Of a stretch of 64,000 nt of DNA, positions 1 to 8,673 are shown piece by piece. The translations under genes and the position numbers were made by a program. The stretch spans positions 516,419-580,418 of the forward strand of contig NC_011676.1 in NCBI RefSeq assembly GCF_000150955.2. Reading direction: 5' to 3'. Position 1 is the first letter of the stretch. Each line of letters starts with the position of its first letter. This DNA is from Phaeodactylum tricornutum CCAP 1055/1 (lineage: Eukaryota > Bacillariophyta > Bacillariophyceae > Surirellales > Neidiaceae). The notes under the pieces are model-generated. The model worked only from the letters and a program-made list of their open reading frames with translations. It was not told the origin of the DNA and searched no databases.

Positions 1-656
1 AAGCTGCCCCTGTCGACAGTTTTCCCTCTTCTTCTAGTTTGTATTGTATGGTTCCGCGATCGTTGCTCACGGATGATTTCTTGTGAAACATTCGCTGTGC
101 GGCCCTTTTCGTTCGTACTCGAAAGCGGAGGGAGCCGAGCGCAACAAAAGACAGCAGAAAGACAACAAACGGATTCCTCCAACACGAAACTTGTTTGCGG
201 TATTTGTTATGTCGCCTTTTACGACAACAAAAGGAAAATAGAGCCATCCCCTTGAAAAACTTTCATGGCAGGCGTTTTTGGGCCATTGTCGAAGGACAAA
301 ACACGAACAGACCTCGGTGAAAGAAGCATCACAGAAGCGTTCGTGTCTGAAATAGATATGTCGCTCCGACAAAATGTCAATATCAATCTCACTGTCAATC
401 CACGCTTTTTCTCGCCAATCAAAAGGCTCATATTAGTCGCAAAAATAGGAAGAAAATGGCACTTTTATTTTACTTTTCCAACCCACGGCTAGCCCACATA
501 GAGCTAACATTAAACTATAAGTATCCTTCGGAATTGGAGAGGAAGTTAGGTAATCATTGATCATACTGTACTTCCATGCTAAACATTACACATAGCCACG
601 TCGATGAATACTTACATCAAAGCCAGGTCCGCTTTGCTCATTTACAGTTAGTAGAT
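1..656. other. Intergenic region at window edge, no gene seen
   Basis: I see only short open frames (up to about 100 codons) with no recognisable motif on either strand. The segment lies beyond the 3' end of the minus-strand TULIP/PqiA-like gene and probably holds its 3' UTR and the flank of a gene outside the window. Confidence 0.5.
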
Positions 657-3600
657 TTAGGTAACATTGGTAGCTTCTTTCCATTCTTTCCATGCTGGAT
701 CGCGTTCCGCCGCTTCTTTCCATTCGTCCGTAAATCCGTTCTGCTTCCACGGAGACGAAGGCTCCACCAGTGCATTGGCCGGCGGTCCAACAACGCTACT
801 TACGTGCGAGGAATTTTCTTCGTTGGTTGGTCGTTGCAGCATCCAAGATGTCCAGGGTGATTGAGCCCAGCCTGCCACGATACTGTGACGCGGTGGCCTC
901 GATCCACTTAAAGGAGAGTCCATCTGTAATGCACTTTCGTGAACTTGTCGCTCGTCAACGGCCGCATGCGCCACCCGTAAAGTCAAGGAAACTACTAGAG
1001 AATTCAAAAGAACGCCAGCCACCAAAAAGGCGGCGTCCCATTTCACAGTTGATCTGACGGTATAACATGTGGCGTGGTCAGTGTCCGTCTCAGCAAAGTA
1101 CTCCTTGAGAATATCATTGATCAAATCACAACGGTGTCCAATGATGAAAGAAGAGAAGGTTGAAATTTGCAGCAGAGCGGCCACTATCGACAATGCGAAG
1201 ACTTCGATCGCGCTCCAGGCGTTGGCTATCTCGGCCAGCGTTAGGACAAGGAGCTGCCGCTGTAGACTCAGCGGCCATACAAACAAAATGGTCAAAAGTG
1301 TGAGGCACACAAAGGGCGTCACAACTGCATAAAAGTAAAACGCCAACTGAAGACATCTTATACCGATCGAAAGTGGCTCTTGTGCACTCATTGGGATTGA
1401 TGATCCCAGCGAAAGGAGCGAGTATTCCGCTATCTTCTTATCCCCCAAAGCTAGCCCAGCCAAACCGTCAAATTCGAATTGAAAACTCTTTCGGGCCACT
1501 CCCACGCCCAATAGAATGATTGTTGCGAAGGAAGTTCCTAGTAAGAGACGCTGACATAATCCTGAAAGTTTCCGACTCAATCCTCCCTCGACATTGAACA
1601 AATGCTCGCAAAGTGGCTCCAACGGCATAATTGTTTTCAAATTCACCAAATGAATTTCACAGCGTCGATGAAAGAAAACCAGCAAGTGGCCCGCGATTAG
1701 AGAAAGGCTGGTTGCTAGCAAAAATCCGTAAAATCCAAAGCCCGGAGAAACGTAGACGTCAACTTCAACTTCGTTCGTCACATCCAAATGGTACCGAAAG
1801 GCAACCAGCATCAAAACTAGAACGTAAGTGTCCACTAAGGAAAACTTTCCCAGGGAGTCCAATGCCATCAACATTCTACCTCGAAAATCAGGAGAAAGCG
1901 AGGCCTTGGGTACAACCCATGCAACAAACATGAGTACAAGCTTCACGTATGGCCATATTCCACTGAACACAACCACCAAAAGAAAGAGCGGGTAAATTCT
2001 GGCCTTCAGCATGTCTCTCGCTGTGTTTAATAGACCAAAGGTGAAAAGCGACGGTAGCTGAATGGTTTTGTCACCAAGCGAAATAACTAGGTCAACGTTT
2101 GCTCCAATGCTTAGGTTGCTCGCTAGAAGCAACACAATGGTCCCAATGATACCAATCGGCACAACGACACGAACGAGTCCAGGGATATACGGGCTGTGCA
2201 TCATGGAATCATTGACTCTGTCTACAGTAGTCATATCTTCGATGCAATCAGAATCGGTCAGTCTTGAGGGCAAAAGCGGTTCGGTCAAGGACACTCCAGT
2301 TAATCGGGAGTCAGGCATCGCGTCGGGCGTGCGGTGGAGCAACAGCAGTGCTGGTTGTGCTAGCAGAAAGCATGCTGCCACAACAAGAAGGATAGAAGCC
2401 GCCGATGGCATATCGTCTTGTGGGCCGTTTGCGTCATCATTTCGCTTTCTCTCTGGGATAGAATAATCTTTGCATAAATCATCAGCGCGAGCCAGCATAG
2501 AGACAGATGACAGGCTCAATATGTCTCGCGTTGAACGGACTACCCAGGCAAGTATCGCCGACGCCGTCTCGTTTACCGACGGATATTTATCGGAACCAAT
2601 AATAAATATAGTATTGGACCCGTTGCTGTTGACTGTAGCATTTAGTAATGCTCCAAATGCTCCGAGCTGCCCAGAATATCCATACAAATTAAACTCATTC
2701 ATTGGCGCCAATCCACACTGGCCACGTCGCAGTACTTGAGCCATCGGCATTCCTTTTAGTCGATTGATGTCATAGTGTAGAATGGAACCACCCATCAAAT
2801 GCATATCGTCTAATTGTATAGTGATATTGAGAGCAGCCGAAACATTCGCGGGAGCGTACGTGGCTTCGACTGACACCGCTAGTCTCGGTGGTAATGCAGA
2901 AGTAGCATTGCCTGTACCGTAGTCGACTTTATTGTATAGGTGCATTCCGTCGCGTTCTGACGATAAGACACGAAAGTCTCGGACACTACCAACATCTAAC
3001 ACGGCCAGCTCCTTTATTATCACAGACGAACCAACGTCCTTGCGTGGCATTCCACTATCCAAACTCGAGCTCAATTGCTCTAGAATCGCCCCTGTCAAGT
3101 AATTGGATGTACATACCAAGAAGTCGTTTATACGTTCCAAAGTCGACGGAAGCCGCGAAAAAGCTTGGAATCGTTCCAGCCACGGTATTCTTGTAAAATT
3201 GACGAGTTGTGGATAACTTTCGTCGGACGGAGGCAGTGGGCAAATTCCATCTTGGGCGTGAGTAACGATGGTTTTCAAAAATTCGTTGACGTGGGTCTCC
3301 ACTGGGCCATAGGACAGTCCATACAGTGCCTGTGTCAGAAAAGGCTGGTATTCGGTCAAGAAGAGATCTAATCCATGGTTGAGTAGAACATCCAGATCTT
3401 GTTCCAAGGAAGCCGCCTCCGTCTTCAAATGTCGGGTTGATTGCATCTGTGGAATGATTCTAATACCATTTAAGTTGAGCCGTGCCGCAAATTCGGATAA
3501 GAACAATGACTGAATGGGGGCTACCAAACACGGTAACCTCGAGTGATCTCCATCAAAAAGTCCTTGCAAAGCATCCAAAAACATTCCCACCGTCACATTT

Positions 3601-5063
3601 TGAAATCCGAACCGATCAACTTGCGCTGACAAAACAGCTAAGATGTCCAACGCTGTTGAATTAAGATGGATCGCAAAACTCTCTTCCAATGGGTCTCCCT
3701 GAAAGACGCCACCGGGAATACCCGTCACGATTAGTTTGACGTCCGATCGCAAGGAAATTTTGCCAACCGATACGAAGCGCGTGACAAATTCGTGCGCATC
3801 CCTAGGATCTAATACTCGCAGCACTTCCCACTGGTCTAATCCAGACAGCGACCAATCGTGAAGCTGTAACTCGATCTCCCCGTAGTGTGCGAGGACAAAC
3901 GAAATCCTTTCCAATCGTGGTGGGACGGGAAGATGAATAGTACCGTTGGTATTGTGTAGGATAGACTGAATGATTCCGTTGACGCCGTCAAATAGAAACC
4001 CACAGTGTTCATCAGGAGCAGTGGTTCTGATTTCGAAGGGACTGACGGCATAATTCACTACTTTTCTCGGAAGCCAATGCTGCAAGAAACCTTGCTGCAG
4101 GTATTCCCGGGTAAATTCATTGAGTATTTTCAAGCTACCCGTTAGAACTGGGAGTTCGGTCGTGAAGTCCACTAAACTAGCCGTTGCTACTGTTCCGAAC
4201 TGTTGCATGCTCAGTCTTCTTTGATCTGGTAATTCCCGATCTTCTTTCAAGGATTCTGTTTCTTGCCGTTCGGCAGTGCGCTCACGCGCTTGTCCCAGAT
4301 ATGGTCTGAGAAAATCGTCGGCGATACGTAAGTACTGGGTCAGCAACGGATCTACCGACGATTTTATCAAGGGTCCCAATTGGGCGCCCAACGCGTCTGA
4401 GACGTAATGTTTGATAGTGGTAGAAAACAGATTGATGATTTTTGCCGAGGCACTACCAGTAAAGTGCAAGTCCGTGACGGCCAGTGTGGCCGCAAAATGC
4501 GAGCTTACAACGCCTACAGGCTGCTTCAATGCCGCACTGTTGTTGTGGTCTGACTGGACCAGTAGCGACCAAGCGAGGGCGGGATTGGTAGAGCCAGCGT
4601 CGGCTTGGAGTTGGGCTTGCATGTTGCCCCCCACTCCAGATGATTTATACGAGCCGTGGCACAACGCAGAAATGTTGGCCACGGACAAATCCAGTAGCGG
4701 ATCGGTCCCCGTGTTTTGGTCGCTCGTACTGGCATTCCTGTTGCTTGGATCGTAACTCGAGTCGATGTCCTCCACAACGAAATTGGTGCAGGAAAGGTCT
4801 CGTATTTCAATCGTCAAAAAGGCCTTGGAAAAAGACTGATCCGGAATACTGACCTTTAGATGCAGTAACCAGCAAGCTAGGGGGTCGTATCGACTTTTGC
4901 TGGTGTGGTTGCGACATTCTTTGGGTAAGGAGGGTTCAGTTATGGTGAACAGAGATCTCTCGGGGAGGGGCGATACGTCAATTGATCCTCGCCATGGAGC
5001 GAGAGAAACTCCAAATCCAGCGAGAATGGCCCACATCAGCATCCAGAGTGGTACCTTTCTCAT
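657..5063 (-). CDS. TULIP/BPI-like ectodomain fused to PqiA/LetA-like membrane modules
   Basis: A single uninterrupted frame of 1468 aa. It opens with a signal-anchor-like segment (residues 5-22, PLWMLMWAILAGFGVSLA). A long extracytoplasmic region to about residue 870 follows, with many N-x-S/T sequons. Its pattern resembles TULIP/BPI lipid-binding domains: amphipathic helix NLFSTTIKHYVSDALGAQLG near 210, then IKSSVDPLLTQYL. The C-terminal 600 residues hold about nine hydrophobic segments. Two blocks match the PqiA/LetA membrane family: FSGIWPYVKLVLM with LDSLGKFSLVDTYVLVLM (about 1020-1090), and VTPFVCLTLLTILFVW with ANAWSAIEVFALSIV (about 1235-1305). In bacteria PqiA and LetA pair with MCE proteins (PqiB, LetB) in inter-membrane lipid transport. 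A lipid-handling role here is inference. TULIP is the less certain part of the call. Confidence 0.7.
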   Translation of the reverse strand: MRKVPLWMLMWAILAGFGVSLAPWRGSIDVSPLPERSLFTITEPSLPKECRNHTSKSRYDPLACWLLHLKVSIPDQSFSKAFLTIEIRDLSCTNFVVEDIDSSYDPSNRNASTSDQNTGTDPLLDLSVANISALCHGSYKSSGVGGNMQAQLQADAGSTNPALAWSLLVQSDHNNSAALKQPVGVVSSHFAATLAVTDLHFTGSASAKIINLFSTTIKHYVSDALGAQLGPLIKSSVDPLLTQYLRIADDFLRPYLGQARERTAERQETESLKEDRELPDQRRLSMQQFGTVATASLVDFTTELPVLTGSLKILNEFTREYLQQGFLQHWLPRKVVNYAVSPFEIRTTAPDEHCGFLFDGVNGIIQSILHNTNGTIHLPVPPRLERISFVLAHYGEIELQLHDWSLSGLDQWEVLRVLDPRDAHEFVTRFVSVGKISLRSDVKLIVTGIPGGVFQGDPLEESFAIHLNSTALDILAVLSAQVDRFGFQNVTVGMFLDALQGLFDGDHSRLPCLVAPIQSLFLSEFAARLNLNGIRIIPQMQSTRHLKTEAASLEQDLDVLLNHGLDLFLTEYQPFLTQALYGLSYGPVETHVNEFLKTIVTHAQDGICPLPPSDESYPQLVNFTRIPWLERFQAFSRLPSTLERINDFLVCTSNYLTGAILEQLSSSLDSGMPRKDVGSSVIIKELAVLDVGSVRDFRVLSSERDGMHLYNKVDYGTGNATSALPPRLAVSVEATYAPANVSAALNITIQLDDMHLMGGSILHYDINRLKGMPMAQVLRRGQCGLAPMNEFNLYGYSGQLGAFGALLNATVNSNGSNTIFIIGSDKYPSVNETASAILAWVVRSTRDILSLSSVSMLARADDLCKDYSIPERKRNDDANGPQDDMPSAASILLVVAACFLLAQPALLLLHRTPDAMPDSRLTGVSLTEPLLPSRLTDSDCIEDMTTVDRVNDSMMHSPYIPGLVRVVVPIGIIGTIVLLLASNLSIGANVDLVISLGDKTIQLPSLFTFGLLNTARDMLKARIYPLFLLVVVFSGIWPYVKLVLMFVAWVVPKASLSPDFRGRMLMALDSLGKFSLVDTYVLVLMLVAFRYHLDVTNEVEVDVYVSPGFGFYGFLLATSLSLIAGHLLVFFHRRCEIHLVNLKTIMPLEPLCEHLFNVEGGLSRKLSGLCQRLLLGTSFATIILLGVGVARKSFQFEFDGLAGLALGDKKIAEYSLLSLGSSIPMSAQEPLSIGIRCLQLAFYFYAVVTPFVCLTLLTILFVWPLSLQRQLLVLTLAEIANAWSAIEVFALSIVAALLQISTFSSFIIGHRCDLINDILKEYFAETDTDHATCYTVRSTVKWDAAFLVAGVLLNSLVVSLTLRVAHAAVDERQVHESALQMDSPLSGSRPPRHSIVAGWAQSPWTSWMLQRPTNEENSSHVSSVVGPPANALVEPSSPWKQNGFTDEWKEAAERDPAWKEWKEATNVT

Positions 5064-5507
5064 TGTGTGCAGCCTTTTGTACAGTCAAGGGCTACTTCAC
5101 GACGCGAAAACAGGTTGGATTGACAGAGAGAGGGAAATGGTCTACAAGAATCCGCCGCAGCCATTATCACCGGTGTTTCTTAGAAAAGCGCCTTTTTTCT
5201 TTATCAAGAAAAACGGGAAACAACGGTTTGCGGTCTTTTCTCCGGGTTTTTCAATTGATTGTGATTGCCAGTACTCGCCTATAAACCCGGAGTGGCGTTT
5301 TCTTCGTCTGATCTACTGTCAGTCCGTCACACTCCATCTATCGGCACCATCCGATGAACGAACTATTTCATCCTTCTTTTTTCTTTGTGAACTTGTTTAC
5401 GGAACAAAGAGCTCTTCCAATCGAGTCACTGACCGTATGTAGACAGAGATCGCCCTTTCACAAACTACATTCGCAACTAGCTAACACGCTAATTAAAAGG
5501 CAGAACG
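5064..5507. other. Divergent intergenic region (promoters of TULIP-PqiA gene and UTP6)
   Basis: This 444-bp spacer lies between two divergently transcribed genes and must hold both 5' UTRs and promoters. A tataaa string at about 5280 is the only core-promoter-like word I see, and it may be chance. No other gene is evident. Confidence 0.45.
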
Positions 5508-7424
5508 ATGGCGGAGCAAGTTCAGGCAGCCCTTGACCAAATGGTCGAGCCTCTGTTGGACCTGCAGAATCGAGGTGTCTTTTCCCGGGACGAAATTCGC
5601 TCCATCGTGGATCGTCGTCGACAATCGGAATACGCTCTACGCCGCCGAGGAAAACTCCGCAAGGCCGATTTTATCGGGTACATACAAGCCGAAACTCAAC
5701 TGGAAGCCTTGCGGGCTTTGCGTGTGCAAAGAATTACTCGAGAAGAGCGTCGAGCGAATCGAGGCAAAACGTCGCAGGATGATGCTAAGGACAGCAATAC
5801 TTCCGGCACGAGCAAAATTGGTGACCGCCACATCGTTCAGCTTATTCATCTGCTATGGACACGTACGCTACGAAAATTCCGCGACGTGAGCTTCTTTCTG
5901 GAGTACGCCGAATTTTGTCGATCCCAAAAATCGTTTGCCAAACTTGCGACTGTATACGCCCAGGCCTTGGCTTTGCATCCGAAACAAACGGGACTTTGGA
6001 TAGCTGCTGCCTCGCACGAATTTTTTCAATCAAGTACGCCGCATACGGCTCGAATTCTGTTGCAGCGTGGAATTCGGGTTAACCCCACATCGCCCGATTT
6101 GTGGTTACAGAGCCTGGTTATGGAGCTACATTTGGTACAAAAATTACGGGGTCGTCGCGATATTCTGCGGGGTGCTGGTCGTGGTGGTGAAGAAGAAGAA
6201 GATAAAGAATTCTCAGAGCACAAGATTGCTCGTTTGCTATACGATAATGCGATTCAAGCCATTCCCGATCGTGTCGAGTTTCGTTTACAGTGTTTGGATC
6301 AATGTCGCTTGTTTCCGAATACAGAAGATTTGCAAGCTTACATTCATATTTCAATGGAACGAGATTGTTCGTCTCGCCCCGAAGCGTGGATCGCTCGGGC
6401 CATGCACGAATGGGAACGCCATCGAAAGCTAGGAGAGAATGAGAAGAGTAGTATTGGTTTTTTACAGTCAAACGGACTTGGCGATGATTTGAACCAACGT
6501 CAAGAGGACAACCCGCAGCGAAAAAAGGCTCGAACGCTTCTCCATCATGAGCAGGAAGCTAGAGACGATGTACTGAAGGTGATCAAACAGGCTGTGGATA
6601 CCCTTTCGTCTCATGAAATGTATCTGCAAGGAATTCGCTTCCTTCTCTCATACATGCAGGAATTAGCTGAAGAATTAGAAGAGAGCGACGATAGCAAAGA
6701 AAAGCTAGAACGAAGTCAAAGGTTTCTTTTTCAGCTCTTCGATCAGGCAAAGACCCTTCATTTCGAAACCTCGGACTTAATTCTCGAGCAGGTAGCGTTT
6801 TTGGCTCTTGTTGAGTCGGATCAAGAAGCTAGCCAATGCATTCAAAACTTTGTAGAGAACCATCCTACCAAGGCTTCGATTGATGTCTGGCGCCGCTATG
6901 CTGCAATGTCACCCGATCAAGCCGTTGATATTCTTGAAGAAGCTGCAAAGTATATATCTGTCGAGCAAGAAGCGCACATGGTTGTTCTGTTGGAGCTCTT
7001 TGGTGCCAAACTAGCCATTCCAGACGAGAAGAGCTTGCCGGTCCTCTTTCAAACGATACTTTTGCTAGCTCCTGGTTTTGGGGAGATGAAGGATGTAGAG
7101 GACCCAGTGTATGGAATAAAGAATATTTCATGTGCCTGCTTGCAATATTTGCGATACGCCTCTAAGCATCATGGGCTAAACGAAATGCGGAGAATTTATC
7201 AGGCTGTCTTGTTCGAGTCCTCTTTGGGAACCTTGGAAGGTGGTGATCCATCCTTGATAAACATTTTCTTGGAAGAGGCAATGAAGGCTGAAGAAGAATT
7301 CGGCAGTAGTAAGGAGACTCGATGTCAGCTTAGGCGCCTGTGTGACATCGCGTTGCAGTTGTTTGAAAACACCGACGAGGAGGAGAAATATAGACGGCGA
7401 AAGGAAAACATTCTATACGGGTAA
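5508..7424 (+). CDS. UTP6: U3 snoRNP / SSU processome protein UTP6
   Basis: A 638-aa intronless protein. Its N-terminus carries the UTP6 signature: residues about 13-75 include GVFSRDEIRSIVDRRRQSEY, a basic RRRGKLRKADFIGYIQAE block and LEALRALR. The middle is built from HAT-type helical repeats, for example LWTRTLRKFRDVSFFLEYAEF and WIAAASHEFF. UTP6 belongs to the UTP-B subcomplex of the small-subunit processome and acts in the nucleolus on 18S pre-rRNA. An acidic/KR-rich linker falls near residues 225-235. The start is the ATG just after the divergent spacer. Length fits the family (yeast about 440, animals about 600 residues). BUD22, another 40S-biogenesis factor, lies elsewhere in the window. 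Confidence 0.93.
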   Translation: MAEQVQAALDQMVEPLLDLQNRGVFSRDEIRSIVDRRRQSEYALRRRGKLRKADFIGYIQAETQLEALRALRVQRITREERRANRGKTSQDDAKDSNTSGTSKIGDRHIVQLIHLLWTRTLRKFRDVSFFLEYAEFCRSQKSFAKLATVYAQALALHPKQTGLWIAAASHEFFQSSTPHTARILLQRGIRVNPTSPDLWLQSLVMELHLVQKLRGRRDILRGAGRGGEEEEDKEFSEHKIARLLYDNAIQAIPDRVEFRLQCLDQCRLFPNTEDLQAYIHISMERDCSSRPEAWIARAMHEWERHRKLGENEKSSIGFLQSNGLGDDLNQRQEDNPQRKKARTLLHHEQEARDDVLKVIKQAVDTLSSHEMYLQGIRFLLSYMQELAEELEESDDSKEKLERSQRFLFQLFDQAKTLHFETSDLILEQVAFLALVESDQEASQCIQNFVENHPTKASIDVWRRYAAMSPDQAVDILEEAAKYISVEQEAHMVVLLELFGAKLAIPDEKSLPVLFQTILLLAPGFGEMKDVEDPVYGIKNISCACLQYLRYASKHHGLNEMRRIYQAVLFESSLGTLEGGDPSLINIFLEEAMKAEEEFGSSKETRCQLRRLCDIALQLFENTDEEEKYRRRKENILYG

Positions 7425-7564
7425 ATACAAGAGGGGGGTTGAGGAGGCGATTACTTTTGTAGCTATGATCAAGCTGACGCTAGTGTTGCTGTTTGTGTCA
7501 TAGAAGGCTTCGAACACCCTCTGATCTCTCTATACATGGATTGCCCTGTTCGGTCGGGACGAAT

Positions 7565-8620
7565 ATGGTCCAAATATTCGATGTTGATGCACCAGACTTT
7601 TCAGCGGAAGCTTTCGAAGTCGCCTATAGTAAGTTCCGAGTCGTAAAAATTCGCCACGCTTACAATATGAAGGAACAACGATCTTTTTCCTGGAAGAACA
7701 TTGGTCCAATTTTTGATAATTTAGACGCAAGTGACAAAGAGTCTTGGTGTCTCGAAACAAATGAGGGTGAGCCCTGTTCTCCGGAATCTTTCCTGCAGTC
7801 CAAGCTTGACACGTCTAGGGCATACTGCAGCTTTTTGATACAACAAGACGAGGATGCTTATAAATCAGCAATGGATTTGCTTCCAATTTCTGAACTTAGT
7901 TGGACAAATTGGTCGTATGAGCCCGCCCTTTGGATGTTTTTCGGCAGAAACCGGAAGGGCAATGATCCTTTGGAAGGACGTCCAGAACATACGGATGCCA
8001 TTTTACACGACGGAACTTGGCACTATCAGTTGTCCGGTGGAAAGGAATGGTACCTACGACCAACAAAGGAGCTCTTGAAACATATGGATGGCCATTTAAC
8101 GAAAGCAGAGCGAAGGCTTTGGAGCGAATCGAGTCGCGTTTGTGTCGCGTGTGAAGAGGGAAGCATCCTCGTGATCAAGTAAGTCGTGGCTTTTGCTAAA
8201 TCGCTGGTTTCGTGTTGTGTATGAAAACGCATCTGGCTCATGAGTCTATTATTTAGCACGAAGCTGTGGTTTCATAGAACAGTAATTCCATCTCAAAAGC
8301 AACCATCCGTATCTTACGCCAGAGATTTTCGCTTCGATTTGAATGCTGCATGCATCCGAGATAGTAAGGGAATGACAAATGTAGACGGCCTCTACGCGAC
8401 GAGTGATATCGAAGAAGGAACAATCATTTTTACAGAGAATGATATGCCTGAATGCGAGCTTCACCGGTCGTCCACGGATCCAAACTGTGAAGTCGTAGCG
8501 TTGGATGACGGGTCCAGTGCAGTTGTGTCGATGAAAGCTATAACTGCTGGAGAATTCTTCAGTGTGCTCGACTCTGAGAGTGAAGAGGAAGGTGAGGTTG
8601 ATCCTCCTGGATCAACTTAA
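7565..8620 (+). CDS. JmjC/cupin-like Fe(II) oxygenase candidate with C-terminal SET-like segment
   Basis: Two exons (7565-8178 and 8257-8620) flank a 78-bp GTAAGT...TTTAG intron, giving 325 aa. The first half resembles cupin_8/JmjC proteins. It has an H-x-D metal pair in RPEHTDAILHDGTWHYQLSG, a sheet-forming GKEWYLRPT, and a distal histidine in ILVINTKLWFHRTVIP; that last motif spans the splice junction, which supports the intron. The last ~90 residues resemble part of a SET domain: GLYATSDIEEGTIIF, then SSTDPNCEVV (compare NHSCxPNxE) and MKAITAGEFFSV. The protein ends in an acidic tail and lacks the catalytic Tyr of SET enzymes. The ATG at 7565 is chosen because the frame upstream opens only with TTG. 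The substrate is unknown. The gene lies 140 bp after UTP6 on the same strand. Confidence 0.72.
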
Positions 8621-8673
8621 AAGTAATCGGAATGCTTTCTAAAAGCATCTCGAAAAGTAGCATATCTGTGTCA

